Source: Vallitalea guaymasensis | Lineage (GTDB): Bacteria; Bacillota; Clostridia; Lachnospirales; Vallitaleaceae | DNA length: 64,000 nucleotides | Direction of reading: 5' to 3' | Assembly: GCF_018141425.1 (NCBI RefSeq) | Contig: NZ_CP058561.1 | Location: 3,596,001 to 3,660,000, forward strand | Position numbers and translations under genes: made by a program | Shown: one piece after another, positions 38,001 to 47,500 of the stretch | How positions within the stretch are numbered: the stretch's first letter is position 1 | How the letters are laid out: every line of letters starts with the position of its first letter | The notes under the pieces: model-generated | The model's input: only the letters and a program-made list of their open reading frames with translations | The model's database searches: none | What the model was told of the DNA's origin: nothing

Positions 38001-38679
38001 GGGAGCTTCAGATTCTAGATTAACAGAAAAAGATTGGCATAATACTAATAATGATTCTGATTGGAGTGCTTCAAATGATTTAGCTGATGATTATAGAGTA
38101 TCCTATACTAAATCCATGAGAAAAGATAATCTATTATTTATTCCAGCTAACCCATCCAGTCCTGCTTACTTGGATATTTCTACAGTCATATCAGAATATA
38201 AGACTACTAGTTCATCAACTCCAAGAATATTTATTCAGGTTTTAGGGTATTTTTCTGAAGATGCAGACCTTGTATTTGTTCCAGACCATAAGGAGGTTCC
38301 TGAAGATGTGGCTGATAAAAATCAGTTATTTGCAATTGCTGAAAATATAGATGAAGGTCATTTTCCAAAAGTATTTCTTAGTAATTTAGTAATTCCTTAT
38401 AATGAAGTTTTTGACATAAATCGTTTACAAAATGGTATATTTGTATCAATTAACAATTCATCACAATTGTTCTATACTTTTGCTGACCATTATATAGGAG
38501 ATAGACCAATAAAGGGGTTATATTATTCAGATAACAGACCTCTTAGAGATTATAATATAAACCAGTCATGGAATGATACGTCATTAGTATATATGGAAAA
38601 TGATTCTGATGAGTACAGTGTTAGTATTGGTACTGACCACTGGCCAAGAAAATTTGACTTGTTAGGATATTTCCATTAG
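35059..38679 (+). CDS. Protective-antigen-like (binary toxin B family) secreted protein lacking the PA14 cap
   Basis: A 1206-residue protein with a signal peptide (cleavage likely after SSFAE, near 38). Residues about 57-430 resemble domains 1'-2 of anthrax PA and clostridial Ib/CDTb: the calcium site DSDDDGISDYLELNGY, then SASTTGDPYDD, a Ser/Gly-rich stretch where PA has its membrane-insertion loop, LDLKYTNTGLTPLSNIRP, IDYLAPGQ and MTLRRALQLTMN (near 390). No PA14/PA20-like domain or furin-type basic site precedes the calcium site. The remaining 750 residues are beta-rich: a beta/gamma-crystallin-like segment near 675-725 (VVQLYQHGDFNF) and repeated modules ending in LLGYF, VLGYF and LLGYF, perhaps for binding. 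No enzymatic A partner is in the window. AAGGAGG precedes the ATG. Confidence 0.75.
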   Translation: MNRNNTATKFTENKLLKEIFIILITFQMIFLPTSSFAETSSSNNLPTDTLLSSSTYQDSDDDGISDYLELNGYMIDNENNIVQWDGNGNKKYHKSDPNSASTTGDPYDDRSKLAGSGLHSPIDPIAKNNPEVAATPNLQVELLGIGLAPKITTTTEESGGSSDGSSHQQGGSSTDSHSFTTGVSIGFEHTFKVTEGPSTKMSVQTSFEHSYAMQKTSTWNIEQSTSNFRNWLKSKQVDESDAAALSLDLKYTNTGLTPLSNIRPKFTIIAGDENVVTYTPFEAQQAIDYLAPGQSKQITVDRITKSDTLSLSLSQLNKVLDNRKLKIKMVEVLADIPGKTTSTSNIFSYYQDDIKGRTADIEIRRTKDNGDTYTAKTYQVIAEHSSYNPHMTLRRALQLTMNAEIGAEGNLYLENQNINNWNISYNDELKTRISSLDYNEKKYYDVELNYNDHIILYEPIERENPEIRWFAYSDDYKNVGVNVARGNDEISNVTVTVSVNDTEQTVTLNYNPNINLYVNETAFTSIADASYRSKITVTTKSGNIIEKFITPEKDGFGYVPLSNPVLLMGKQETKNLSNGNSDIDLSNYPNARAIVVQVTSNRWSAPKDSVTLGNVTAELGTADLHIPSWKLKLTDNTGTVHTLEGTGELYELKDVSKKNIPNDSISKVEIIGDRGFVVQLYQHGDFNFSEHNDNNAWTFDNINGNREYNLKDFNAQDKVTSLRVAYVGSNERNAIYHLWLRDSSNGKVVYKRGNENLAADLTQLGVGNDYLGDYSFIAYPTIKFHAYEHGQQQGNMWPAGDSISLEDIPPIPGREQLYEMIKTNYYPATSHAKQHGEGISSISITGFNDYNKDITYLKGAKNSPVISKTLVVPVMGSNLRTSWDIQNGVRNLDYQETDAWIDVELLGYFTDQQNEGYKYNLTTKTYGSNSRTNTVINGTSDTNRKFFTGINDAKGYIVNVINDKISSDQVSITINEVTTNLGASDSRLTEKDWHNTNNDSDWSASNDLADDYRVSYTKSMRKDNLLFIPANPSSPAYLDISTVISEYKTTSSSTPRIFIQVLGYFSEDADLVFVPDHKEVPEDVADKNQLFAIAENIDEGHFPKVFLSNLVIPYNEVFDINRLQNGIFVSINNSSQLFYTFADHYIGDRPIKGLYYSDNRPLRDYNINQSWNDTSLVYMENDSDEYSVSIGTDHWPRKFDLLGYFH

Positions 38680-38691
38680 GATAATTTAAAG

Positions 38692-38736
38692 GAACGGAGC
38701 TGTTGGAGATAATCTGATATGCTCCGTTCTATTATT
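38692..38736 (+). terminator. Terminator of the PA-like gene
   Basis: GAACGGAGC pairs exactly with GCTCCGTTC around a 20-nt loop, followed by TATTATTTT. Confidence 0.8.
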
Positions 38737-38834
38737 TTAGATGTATACCTTTAATAATATGAATTTAAATGACCGTAGCTAAATAAATCTATATGCATAT
38801 AATGATTATGAAAGATACCTTTTGGAGGAATGAA

Positions 38835-39908
38835 GTGTACACAATAAGTTTATGCATGATAGTTAAGAATGAAGAGGATGTATTAGGTAATTGCCTTTCA
38901 TCGGTGGGGAATCTAGTGGATGAGATTATTATAGTTGATACTGGTTCTACAGATAAAACAAAGGAAATTGCAAAAAAATTCAAAGCTAAAATTTATGATT
39001 TCAAGTGGATAAATGATTTTGCTGCAGCAAGAAATTATAGCTTTTCAAAAGCGACAAGTGATTATATATTGTGGTTGGATGCAGATGATGTTTTACTGGA
39101 AGAAGATATAAAAAAATTCAAAAAATTAAAGCGTAGCATTGATAAGAAAATAGATGCCTATTCAATGTTTTATAATTATGCGTTTGATGATAAGGGAAAT
39201 GTAATCCTAAGATTTAGAAGAAATAGAATGGTTAAAAGAAAAAGGAAATACAAATGGCATGGATTCGTTCATGAATACATTGACGTAAAAGGAAAAGTTT
39301 CTAATACTGATATTTGTATAACTCACAAAAGAGTTCATAATGCTGGACCAAGAAATATTAATATATATAAACAGAAAATAAAAGAGGGATATGAATTAAA
39401 TTCTAGAGAGATATATTATTATGGGAAAGAACTATTTGATAATAAAATGTATGAAGAAGGGATAAAAGTTTTCAACAAATACTTAGAAGATAATAAGGGG
39501 TGGAAAGAAGATAATATTGTAGCTTGTGAGAAAATAGCTGATTATTATTTTGGAATAAAAAATTATGGTGAAGGTAGAAAATATTGTTTCAAGACCTTTG
39601 AATATGATTTGCCACGTGGAGAAGCTTGTTGTAGATTAGGATCATCATATTTGAACCAAAATGAAATAGAAAAAGCTGTTTTTTGGTATGAACTTGCCAC
39701 CAAATTAGAAAAGCCATCAAGCGACTGGGGATTTATCAATGAAAACACTTATACTTGGTTGCCACATTTACAATTATGTGTCTGCTATTATAAATTAGGA
39801 GATACTGATAAGTCATATGAGCATAATAGAATTGCTTCAAGATATAATAATAATAATGAGAGCATAAAATATAATGAAAAGTTTTTTAGAGAACTGGGAT
39901 ATAAATAA
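38835..39908 (+). CDS. SunS-like GT2 glycosyltransferase with TPR tail
   Basis: I start this at GTG 38835 (YTISLCMIVKNEED) because GGAGG lies 6 nt upstream; the ATG at 38793 adds 14 residues and has no ribosome binding site. The 357-residue protein has a GT2 domain (IIIVDTGSTDKTKEIA, DYILWLDADDVLL near 80, KWHGFVHEYI) and then TPR-like helices. This is the SunS/peptide-glycosyltransferase arrangement, in which sugar is put directly onto a polypeptide. The last 120 residues closely match the C-terminus of the next gene's product (KAVFWYELATKLE, LQLCVCYYKLGDT, FFRELGYK). Confidence 0.82.
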   Translation: MYTISLCMIVKNEEDVLGNCLSSVGNLVDEIIIVDTGSTDKTKEIAKKFKAKIYDFKWINDFAAARNYSFSKATSDYILWLDADDVLLEEDIKKFKKLKRSIDKKIDAYSMFYNYAFDDKGNVILRFRRNRMVKRKRKYKWHGFVHEYIDVKGKVSNTDICITHKRVHNAGPRNINIYKQKIKEGYELNSREIYYYGKELFDNKMYEEGIKVFNKYLEDNKGWKEDNIVACEKIADYYFGIKNYGEGRKYCFKTFEYDLPRGEACCRLGSSYLNQNEIEKAVFWYELATKLEKPSSDWGFINENTYTWLPHLQLCVCYYKLGDTDKSYEHNRIASRYNNNNESIKYNEKFFRELGYK

Positions 39909-39957
39909 TTAGAAATTCTACTATCTGTTATTTCATCTTAGAAGTTAGGAGATATGT

Positions 39958-42255
39958 ATGATAGAAGAAATATTAAAAGAAGATGTTGATAAACGTATAG
40001 AGAGTAATTATGATATCACTAAGGTAATATTAGAAAAGAAGAAGCAAAATGATAAATTATATCATGTTGTATATGTGATGAGCAATACCACCGTATGCGG
40101 AGCTGCAAAGGTTATTTTTGAACACGCAAATAGATTGATCAGCTTAGGTAATAAAGTAACTGTTGTAGCATATTTTCCAAAACCTAATTGGTTCAATATT
40201 GAATGTAATTATATTCAAGTACCATGTACTACTAGATTATCAATGTGCATACCATTTTGTGATTTGATAGTTGCAACCTATTATACTCATATAGGTGATT
40301 GTGTACGAACCAATATAGCACCAGTCATATATTTTGAGCAAGGAGATTATCATCTTTTTCATTTTGATAGATTGCTTGAGAAATATAAGGCGTTCATCAA
40401 ACTACAATTTTCATTGGCTAACAGCATAATAACAGTTTCTAATGAAGCGGCTAAACTAATCAAAAAAAATTTTGCAATGGAATCACATGTAATCTATAAT
40501 GCCATAGATAATAATACATTCAATAATTCTTTGGAAGAAACCAATAAGGAAAGAGAAAAGTATTTATTGATAATGGGGTCTGATAAACTAAGTTTCAAAG
40601 GAATACAGGATGTAGTAACTGCATGCAGGATTGTAAAAACAAGTATACCTGAGATGAAAGTATATTGGATAACTCCAGTAATACCTTCAACTTATAATAA
40701 AAGCATTATATCAAAAGTGTTCATAGCACCTAGTCAAAAAGAAATAGCAAGATTATATCAAAATGCAGAGATGTTCATTAGTGGATCACACTACGAATCT
40801 TTTTCATTACCAGTATTAGAAGCAATGGCTTGTGGATGTCCAGTGATAACTACTGATAGCATAGGAGTCAGAGATTATGTAGTTGATAATCATAATGCAT
40901 TAGTAACAAAGATTAAAGAACCATATGATATGGCGCAAAAGATTATAAAACTAATCAATAATGATTCTTTAAAAAAGAAATTGATTGAAAATGGACTTAA
41001 GACAGTAGAAAAATTCAATTGGAATTCAATAATAAATGAACTGAATAATCATTATAAAAATATTAATATGTATCAGGTTAATAATATAAATTGCATTGAA
41101 GATTGGACCATAAGATTTCGTGATAAAGAGTTTGATAAAAAAGAAGAATATTTAAAGTTCATTAAAATAATACAGACCACAAAAAGAGATAAAGTTTATA
41201 TACCAGTAATATATAAAGTAATCAATGAGTTCAGTATAGCCAGATGGGAATTGGCTGCATATAGAAATGTGAATAGTAGTGATAAAGAGTATTGTTATAC
41301 TAAGGTAAATGGAGATATTGAATCTTTGGAAGATGAAGAAATAAAAAATTTGTATAAGATTCTACAGGCTGGTGAATATACCAAAGCCATAGAGTATATT
41401 AGAAATAGATTATCAATAGAGGATAATGGAGTATATAATAAGTGGTTAGTATATTGCTTGATAAAAACAAGTAAATTTGATGAAGCAATAAAGCTATTGA
41501 ACAAGGAGTTAAATAAAAAAGAAAAATATTCGGATTTATATTTATTATATTTATTAATACTATCCAAACAAAAACATACAGGAAAGGTTAGTAGAATCAT
41601 CCAAGAGATAAATATATTAGGTGATGGTATCGTACATGAAGAATTTATTGTAGATATAATATCCAAGGCTGAAGAGATAGGAAACAATGTGAAAAATGAT
41701 GATAAAAATATAAAGGAGGGGAATGTTTCAAAGATGGAAGAGATGTACGATTATGCTATGAGGCTATTCAATAATAGATTATACGATGAAGCGATTAACA
41801 GTTTCATAGAGTTTACTGAAGAATATGAGAATGAAAAGGAAAAGATAATCCAAGCCTATAGAAAAATATATCTTAGCTATTATTATAAACAAATGTATGA
41901 TGAAAGCAGGTTGTATTGTTACTTGACGTTTAAATATACATTACCTAGAGCAGAAGAATGCTGTTTTATTGGATTTACATACCTAAAAGAAAAAAATTAT
42001 GATAAGGCTATATTCTGGTATGAGTTAGCAACCAATCTTGAACCACCTAGAAATAATGAATTCACAATTGACAAAGATTCTTGGACTTGGAAACCATATG
42101 TACAATTATGTGTATGTCATTATCAGCAAGGTAATACGAAAAAAGCTTTTAAATATAATGAAATAGCTAAAAGTCTTAATCCTTATGAAGAAAGTATATT
42201 ACAGAACGTAGAGTTTTTCAAAAAGCTTGGCTATAAGTCTAACGAACTATTATAA
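39958..42255 (+). CDS. GT4 glycosyltransferase fused to TPR module
   Basis: A 765-residue cytosolic protein. Residues about 30-370 are a GT4 domain: TTVCGAAKVIFEHANRLISL, VIYNAIDNNTFN, and the donor-site segment ISGSHYESFSLPVLEAMACG (about residues 278-297) followed by PVITT. Residues about 380-480 are a linker, and 470-765 are TPR-like helices. The last 150 residues (YDEAINSFIEF, KAIFWYELATNLEPP, VQLCVCHYQQGNT, FFKKLGYK) are homologous to the tail of the preceding gene, so both enzymes may dock on the same acceptor or partner. It starts 49 nt after the previous gene, with TTAGGAG 7 nt upstream. Confidence 0.82.
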   Translation: MIEEILKEDVDKRIESNYDITKVILEKKKQNDKLYHVVYVMSNTTVCGAAKVIFEHANRLISLGNKVTVVAYFPKPNWFNIECNYIQVPCTTRLSMCIPFCDLIVATYYTHIGDCVRTNIAPVIYFEQGDYHLFHFDRLLEKYKAFIKLQFSLANSIITVSNEAAKLIKKNFAMESHVIYNAIDNNTFNNSLEETNKEREKYLLIMGSDKLSFKGIQDVVTACRIVKTSIPEMKVYWITPVIPSTYNKSIISKVFIAPSQKEIARLYQNAEMFISGSHYESFSLPVLEAMACGCPVITTDSIGVRDYVVDNHNALVTKIKEPYDMAQKIIKLINNDSLKKKLIENGLKTVEKFNWNSIINELNNHYKNINMYQVNNINCIEDWTIRFRDKEFDKKEEYLKFIKIIQTTKRDKVYIPVIYKVINEFSIARWELAAYRNVNSSDKEYCYTKVNGDIESLEDEEIKNLYKILQAGEYTKAIEYIRNRLSIEDNGVYNKWLVYCLIKTSKFDEAIKLLNKELNKKEKYSDLYLLYLLILSKQKHTGKVSRIIQEINILGDGIVHEEFIVDIISKAEEIGNNVKNDDKNIKEGNVSKMEEMYDYAMRLFNNRLYDEAINSFIEFTEEYENEKEKIIQAYRKIYLSYYYKQMYDESRLYCYLTFKYTLPRAEECCFIGFTYLKEKNYDKAIFWYELATNLEPPRNNEFTIDKDSWTWKPYVQLCVCHYQQGNTKKAFKYNEIAKSLNPYEESILQNVEFFKKLGYKSNELL

Positions 42256-42282
42256 ACTATTATTCAGTAAGGGGAGCTATAA

Positions 42283-43320
42283 TTGAACAAAGAAAAGTTG
42301 AAATTACCTAATGAGCAAATATTAGTAACTGGTTGTGCTGGTTTCATAGGATTTCATTTGTCCAAATATTTATTGAAGGAAAACATAGAAGTAATAGGTG
42401 TTGATAATATCAATGATTATTATGATATCAATTTAAAATATTCAAGACTTGATATTCTGAAGAAGTATAATAATTTTAAATTCTATAAAGTATCATTAGA
42501 AGATGAAAAAGATATTAATAATATTTTTGTAGATAATAATATTAAGTATGTAGTTAATTTGGCAGCACAAGCAGGAGTAAGATACAGTTTGAAAAATCCA
42601 AAAGCTTATATAGATTCAAATATAGTTGGATTCTTAAGTATATTGGAAGCGTGTAAAAATCATGATATCAAACATCTAGTATATGCATCTTCAAGTTCAG
42701 TTTATGGTGGTAATAAGCAAGTCCCTTTTTCAACTAACCATAATGTAGACCATCCAGTAAGTCTGTATGCCGCTACTAAAAAAGCTAATGAGTTAATGGC
42801 ACATACTTATAGCCATTTATATAATCTACCTACAACTGGTCTTAGATTTTTTACTGTGTATGGACCATGGGGAAGACCTGATATGGCACTGTTTTTATTT
42901 ACTGATGCTATTCTTAAGGATAAACCAATCAATGTTTTCAATTATGGTAAAATGGTAAGAGATTTTACTTATGTAGATGATATTGTAGAAGGTATTGTAA
43001 AGTTAATAAATCATATTCCACAAAAAAATAAAGAATGGAATGATAAGAGCAGTGAGTGTAGTAAAAGTTTTGCTCCATATAAGATATATAACATTGGTAA
43101 TAATTGTCCAATAGAATTGGAGTATTTCATATCAGTTTTAGAAGATAAATTAGGTAAATCTGCAATTAAAAAATATCTTCCCATGCAGCCAGGAGATGTG
43201 CCTAAAACATATGCAGACGTTAGTGACCTAGAAAAAGATATTAGTTTTAAACCCAAGACTGATATTGAAGACGGTATAAATGAGTTTGTTGATTGGTATA
43301 GGGATTATTATAAAAGATGA
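42283..43320 (+). CDS. UDP-glucuronate 4-epimerase-like SDR
   Basis: A 345-residue extended SDR with a TTG start behind AAGGGGAG. TGCAGFIGFHLSKYL binds NAD. VDNINDYYDINLKYSRLDIL is the DYYD signature of UDP-glucuronate 4-epimerases (CapI/LpsL group). AAQAGVRYS, the catalytic YAATKKANELMAH and GLRFFTVYGPWGRPDMALF all agree. It would interconvert UDP-GlcA and UDP-GalA, or possibly the N-acetylated uronic acids made by the dehydrogenase at 28179. No UDP-glucose dehydrogenase specific for GlcA is visible here. It is the last gene of the row that begins at 38835. Confidence 0.87.
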   Translation: MNKEKLKLPNEQILVTGCAGFIGFHLSKYLLKENIEVIGVDNINDYYDINLKYSRLDILKKYNNFKFYKVSLEDEKDINNIFVDNNIKYVVNLAAQAGVRYSLKNPKAYIDSNIVGFLSILEACKNHDIKHLVYASSSSVYGGNKQVPFSTNHNVDHPVSLYAATKKANELMAHTYSHLYNLPTTGLRFFTVYGPWGRPDMALFLFTDAILKDKPINVFNYGKMVRDFTYVDDIVEGIVKLINHIPQKNKEWNDKSSECSKSFAPYKIYNIGNNCPIELEYFISVLEDKLGKSAIKKYLPMQPGDVPKTYADVSDLEKDISFKPKTDIEDGINEFVDWYRDYYKR

Positions 43321-43332
43321 CTATGAAAAGCG

Positions 43333-43356
43333 AAAAAGGACTGCTACTGGCAGTCC
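43333..43356 (-). terminator. Terminator of the CgeB-like gene
   Basis: GGACTGC-TACTG-GCAGTCC hairpin. Read on the minus strand it is followed by TTTTT, so it ends transcription from the CgeB-like gene. It also lies directly behind the plus-strand epimerase. Confidence 0.75.
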
Positions 43357-43397
43357 ATGATTATGATTATCATAAGCCCTACATGTCAGCAAGATTT

Positions 43398-44378
43398 TTA
43401 TAGTATTCCCTCTTTTTGTAATGTATCAATCATTTTTTCTGCTCTATGCTTATAAGTATGTTCACTAACAGCCTTATAGCCATTTTCTTTTATTTTTTCT
43501 CTAAGTTCTGGATGCTTTGAATAGAAATCAACATAATCTAGTGTTTCCTTCTCGCAAGAAGATACAATCAAATCTTTATCAGGAGTAAATAATTCGCATA
43601 ACCTACTGTTATAAGAAGTTATTAAGAATCCTCTGGAACCAAGTATTTCATAGGTTCTCATTGTTATTGATTCATCGTGATAATTTTGGAGTCCTATTAT
43701 CATGTTGGAGCATCTATAAACATTATTAGCTTGTAGATAGTTCAGGTAGCCATGGATATTGTTAGGGTTTATTTCTGTTCCTAGATAAGGTACCATTTTA
43801 TCCCAATATTTCCCCCAGAAATCAACTGGGATATCATTTTGTAATAGAGGTTTAATTAATATGTCAAGAGATTTATGTCTATAATGATTTTCATCCCAGG
43901 AGAGGACATTAGGATAAGCATTAGCCACAACCGCTATATTTTTTTTACACCATTCTTCACATGTAACAGGCTGATGGATACTTGGTTGATATGCAAAAGG
44001 TATATGGGCTGCACCAATTCCAAGAGATTCATATATAGGGATACAAGATGGTGAAATTGTAAATATATATTTGGGATTGGTCTTTTTTATTAAAGGAATT
44101 GAAAACTCATTAATAAATGTCGGATCTTCAGTAGCCCAATATACCAGAGGAATCTTATATCTGTCACAGGTTACTCCTATTAGTTTTAGATTGGAGTCTG
44201 TATGCTCTACAGTCCATCCCATTAGAATAATTAGATCTGGTTGGAATTTATTTATAAGTCTATATACTTTTTCTTCATTTATTGATCCAGAGACTAGAAT
44301 TTTGTGTCCTGCATCACGAAATCCAAGTGGAAGTCCAAATACAAAACGGTCATCTTTTTCAAAAAACAATACTTTCAT
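43398..44378 (-). CDS. CgeB-like spore maturation glycosyltransferase
   Basis: A 326-residue protein of the CgeB type: an N-terminal DUF3880-like half (FQPDLIILMGW, IPLVYWATEDPTFINEF, YIFTISPSCIPIYESLG) and a C-terminal GT1-like half (VDFWGKYWDKM, NMIIGLQNYHDESITMRTYE, ILGSRGFLITSY, then KDLIVSSCEKETLDYVDFY). In Bacillus subtilis cgeB is a SigK-dependent gene affecting the outermost spore layer. That makes this gene good functional context for the island. AAGGAG is 6 nt upstream of the ATG. It is a single gene with its own terminator. Confidence 0.85.
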   Translation of the reverse strand: MKVLFFEKDDRFVFGLPLGFRDAGHKILVSGSINEEKVYRLINKFQPDLIILMGWTVEHTDSNLKLIGVTCDRYKIPLVYWATEDPTFINEFSIPLIKKTNPKYIFTISPSCIPIYESLGIGAAHIPFAYQPSIHQPVTCEEWCKKNIAVVANAYPNVLSWDENHYRHKSLDILIKPLLQNDIPVDFWGKYWDKMVPYLGTEINPNNIHGYLNYLQANNVYRCSNMIIGLQNYHDESITMRTYEILGSRGFLITSYNSRLCELFTPDKDLIVSSCEKETLDYVDFYSKHPELREKIKENGYKAVSEHTYKHRAEKMIDTLQKEGIL

Positions 44379-44470
44379 GAAAACTCCTTATTTTTAAGTT
44401 ATATAATAACAGTATTACAGTTATTTATGAAATAGAACATTATACATTCATTATTTATAGGTATATCCAT

Positions 44471-44525
44471 AAAAAAAAGGAATGGGTAAGTTTTATAATG
44501 AATGTTTTAACAAAACTTACCCATT
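44471..44525 (-). terminator. Terminator of the giant secreted protein gene
   Basis: A perfect 14-bp inverted repeat (AATGGGTAAGTTTT and its complement) followed on the minus strand by CC and eight T. It lies about 50 nt beyond the stop codon. Confidence 0.9.
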
Positions 44526-44572
44526 AGTATATTAATTTGCTTTTTGTTTTTATAAATTTATTCTGGTTATCC

Positions 44573-47500
44573 TTAATGGGTACCCGATATGTCTAAGTCA
44601 TCTCGTGACGATTTCCATGCTGAATATACACTGATTACTGAATAAGGTATATCTGATGATGGTATTGGGTATTCACGATAATCACTTGTACCTGCCTTTC
44701 CAATCTTAATAGGATTGTTTGTATGTGCATATTGTAATGTATAGACATTACCCACTGATTTTATATCTGCTGCCATGAGGATTAAACCATCTTTAGAATG
44801 TAATTTCCTTATATTTTCATTCTTTAACATCTCACCATGTTTTACGGCTACTGCAGATGATGGTAGTCCAAGTGTAAAATGCCATCGTTGAGCTTGTAGT
44901 CCATAAAATAATGATGATATCTTCCTTCCTGGATTCTTATCCATTCCTTTTGTTTGATCAGTTCCTATGAATGTTCTGTTTCTGCCTTTTAGAAAAATGA
45001 CTTGTCCATTTCCTAATTGATTACTAATTGCTGATGGAGTTACTAGAGGTTTTGTATTACCACTACTATCTGTATAGCCATATTTTGCTGCTACTCGTTT
45101 GGTTAACTCTCCTTCCTCTTGTGAATAATTTCTTCTGAGTTTCTCTTCGTCCCAATCATAAACATATTTATAAGGGTATAGTAGACTTGTATCTGCTCCT
45201 GATCTAGCTGCATCAAATATATTAAAAGGTTTATATGCACCACTTACATTAATATAAATATCAAGAGGTGTAATATAATCTGGGTCTGAGGGATTCTTTG
45301 TCGTATCCAAATAGTAATAGTAAGGCATTATCTGAACATCCGTATAATAATTACCTATTGTTTGTACATCTGCTAATAATTTGTATCCTATTGTGAGAGG
45401 TTTATCTTTTAACACCTCTATATTATTATCACTAGGTGAAAGAGGGAAGTAAATAGGTTTCCAACTTGTATTGGGCTTATTATGCTGTCTCCATAAGTAC
45501 TCATTAGGTTTATTAAGATGTTCAAGTAAACCATAAGTATTAAGAAAATGATTACTATCATCTGCTTTATCGCCTCTTATATCCATATAACTTCCAACTA
45601 CATTATTCTGTTTCCTTATATCTACTTTTTTAATTACTTGATTAACATACCAATCAGCATCTGTATACCAACTAGATAATGGTTCTTTGAATAGGTTAGA
45701 ATATCTGAAGTCTTGTGTATCTTCTATGACAAGATTGCCAATTCTTCCTACAACATCAATATTATATTTTCTAAGTGCACTGTGCAAAGCTCCTTTATTG
45801 TAATATCTTACTTTATTAGTTGGATATTTATTATTATCTATATCACCATTATTAGCTACTACCTTAAATGTTACTAATGAACTTATTTCTTCATTATTAG
45901 CAAGAGGACAATAAAAATTGTACTTGCTACCGCCTACGGGCAGTGAGATCTCTTCCCATTTTTTATACAACTTACCGTTATAGATGACATTAAATCCAAA
46001 GGTTACGCTTTTTTTGGCAATCCATTCACTTGTATCCATATCATTAACAAAACCTTTACCTCTTGTTTTGGTCGTCTTACCAATCCCTAATTGACCATTA
46101 CCATAGAAGTCTCCTGTACTTGGGAAGTATATTTGGAATGGGTAGTCCAAGTTAATGAATTTTCCAGGGCTAACGTTTTCATTTTGACCTAACCCTTCAT
46201 CGTAAATGATTACTGGCTTGTTAGCAGAAATTGTATCACTTATTTCTTTGTAGCATTCAGGATAATGTCCTCCTTCATGGTGTGGTTCTGTACAATTCAA
46301 TGTTTTTACTGTTATATACTGAGGTTCTGATGAGATAATCTCAGGAGTAGTAATTTTTATCTTACCGTGACCACTATTAATTCCTGATGATGTGGTACCA
46401 TTGGATACACCACCAATATACCCTGAACCACCAGCTCCAGCTTGTTCTGTACCCGTGAGACCGCCATAATAACCACCACCGCCACCGCCGCCGCTATCTG
46501 ACGATGAACAATTCTCACCTCTACCTAGTCGATAACCAGATGTTTGTGTTCCTGGTGAATTACTAGAACCTCCAGATGTTCCCGATAAGCCACCACCATG
46601 TCCGCCTTCTTCTCTATCTTCTCCAGCACCACCGCCGCCACCTGCAACAATAATCCTTGAAGACAGTGAGGTACTAGTTCTTATATCTGTAGCTCCGCCT
46701 CCTCCAGAACCACATTCATCTGAACGACCATATTGGGAGCCTCTACCACCACCATTATAACCTCCGTAAGCATAACCGTCTCTTGGATAACCATCAGAAC
46801 CCCTTCCTCCTACATATAGGTATAACATATCTCCTTTTTTTAGATATTTCTCGCCATAGGAGTAACCGCCTTTACCACCATATCCTCTATCATCGCTATA
46901 GCTTGTACCTCCTGATGCACCCCATGTTTCAAGTTTATAGATACCATCACAAGGTGCAGTAAAAGTCTGGTGGCTTCCAGTATAGTCATAAGTATATGTG
47001 GTAGCCTCTTGGGGTTGTACATAATTAGGGTTAATTACCTGTTTTGTTGTATAACAACTGGGTGTATGTTCGTGTCCACCTGTATATTTACAGTCTAAAA
47101 CCCATTCTACTTCTTCTAGATCATCCTGACAATTACCCCCAATATTTTTGGTTGATGGTGTTCTTTGGTCTCTTGTTTCTGGGAGTGGTATTACTATGGC
47201 ATTTTCTGCTGACACTGGATTATGTATAACTATATCGTTAACTTTGGTATGATTATCAGAATAGGTTGTTTTGAATTCTTGTCCATTCATACCATATTCG
47301 CTATTTCTAGATTTACTATATGCTGTGCTTCCACTACCACGTGATAATCTTAATTCATAAAATATGCTTGACTGTCCTGTTATATATTCTCCATTAGGTA
47401 TTTCATCCATTATATCAAGTGAGGTATTGATTAAGCGTAATTCAGTGGATGGTCTTGATGGTCTGCTTTTACCAAATGGTTTACTATCAAATATAGTTGA

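Noticed and set aside
38793-38834. Upstream ATG start of the SunS-like gene
   Set aside because: GGAGG is placed for the GTG at 38835, which gives the normal family N-terminus.
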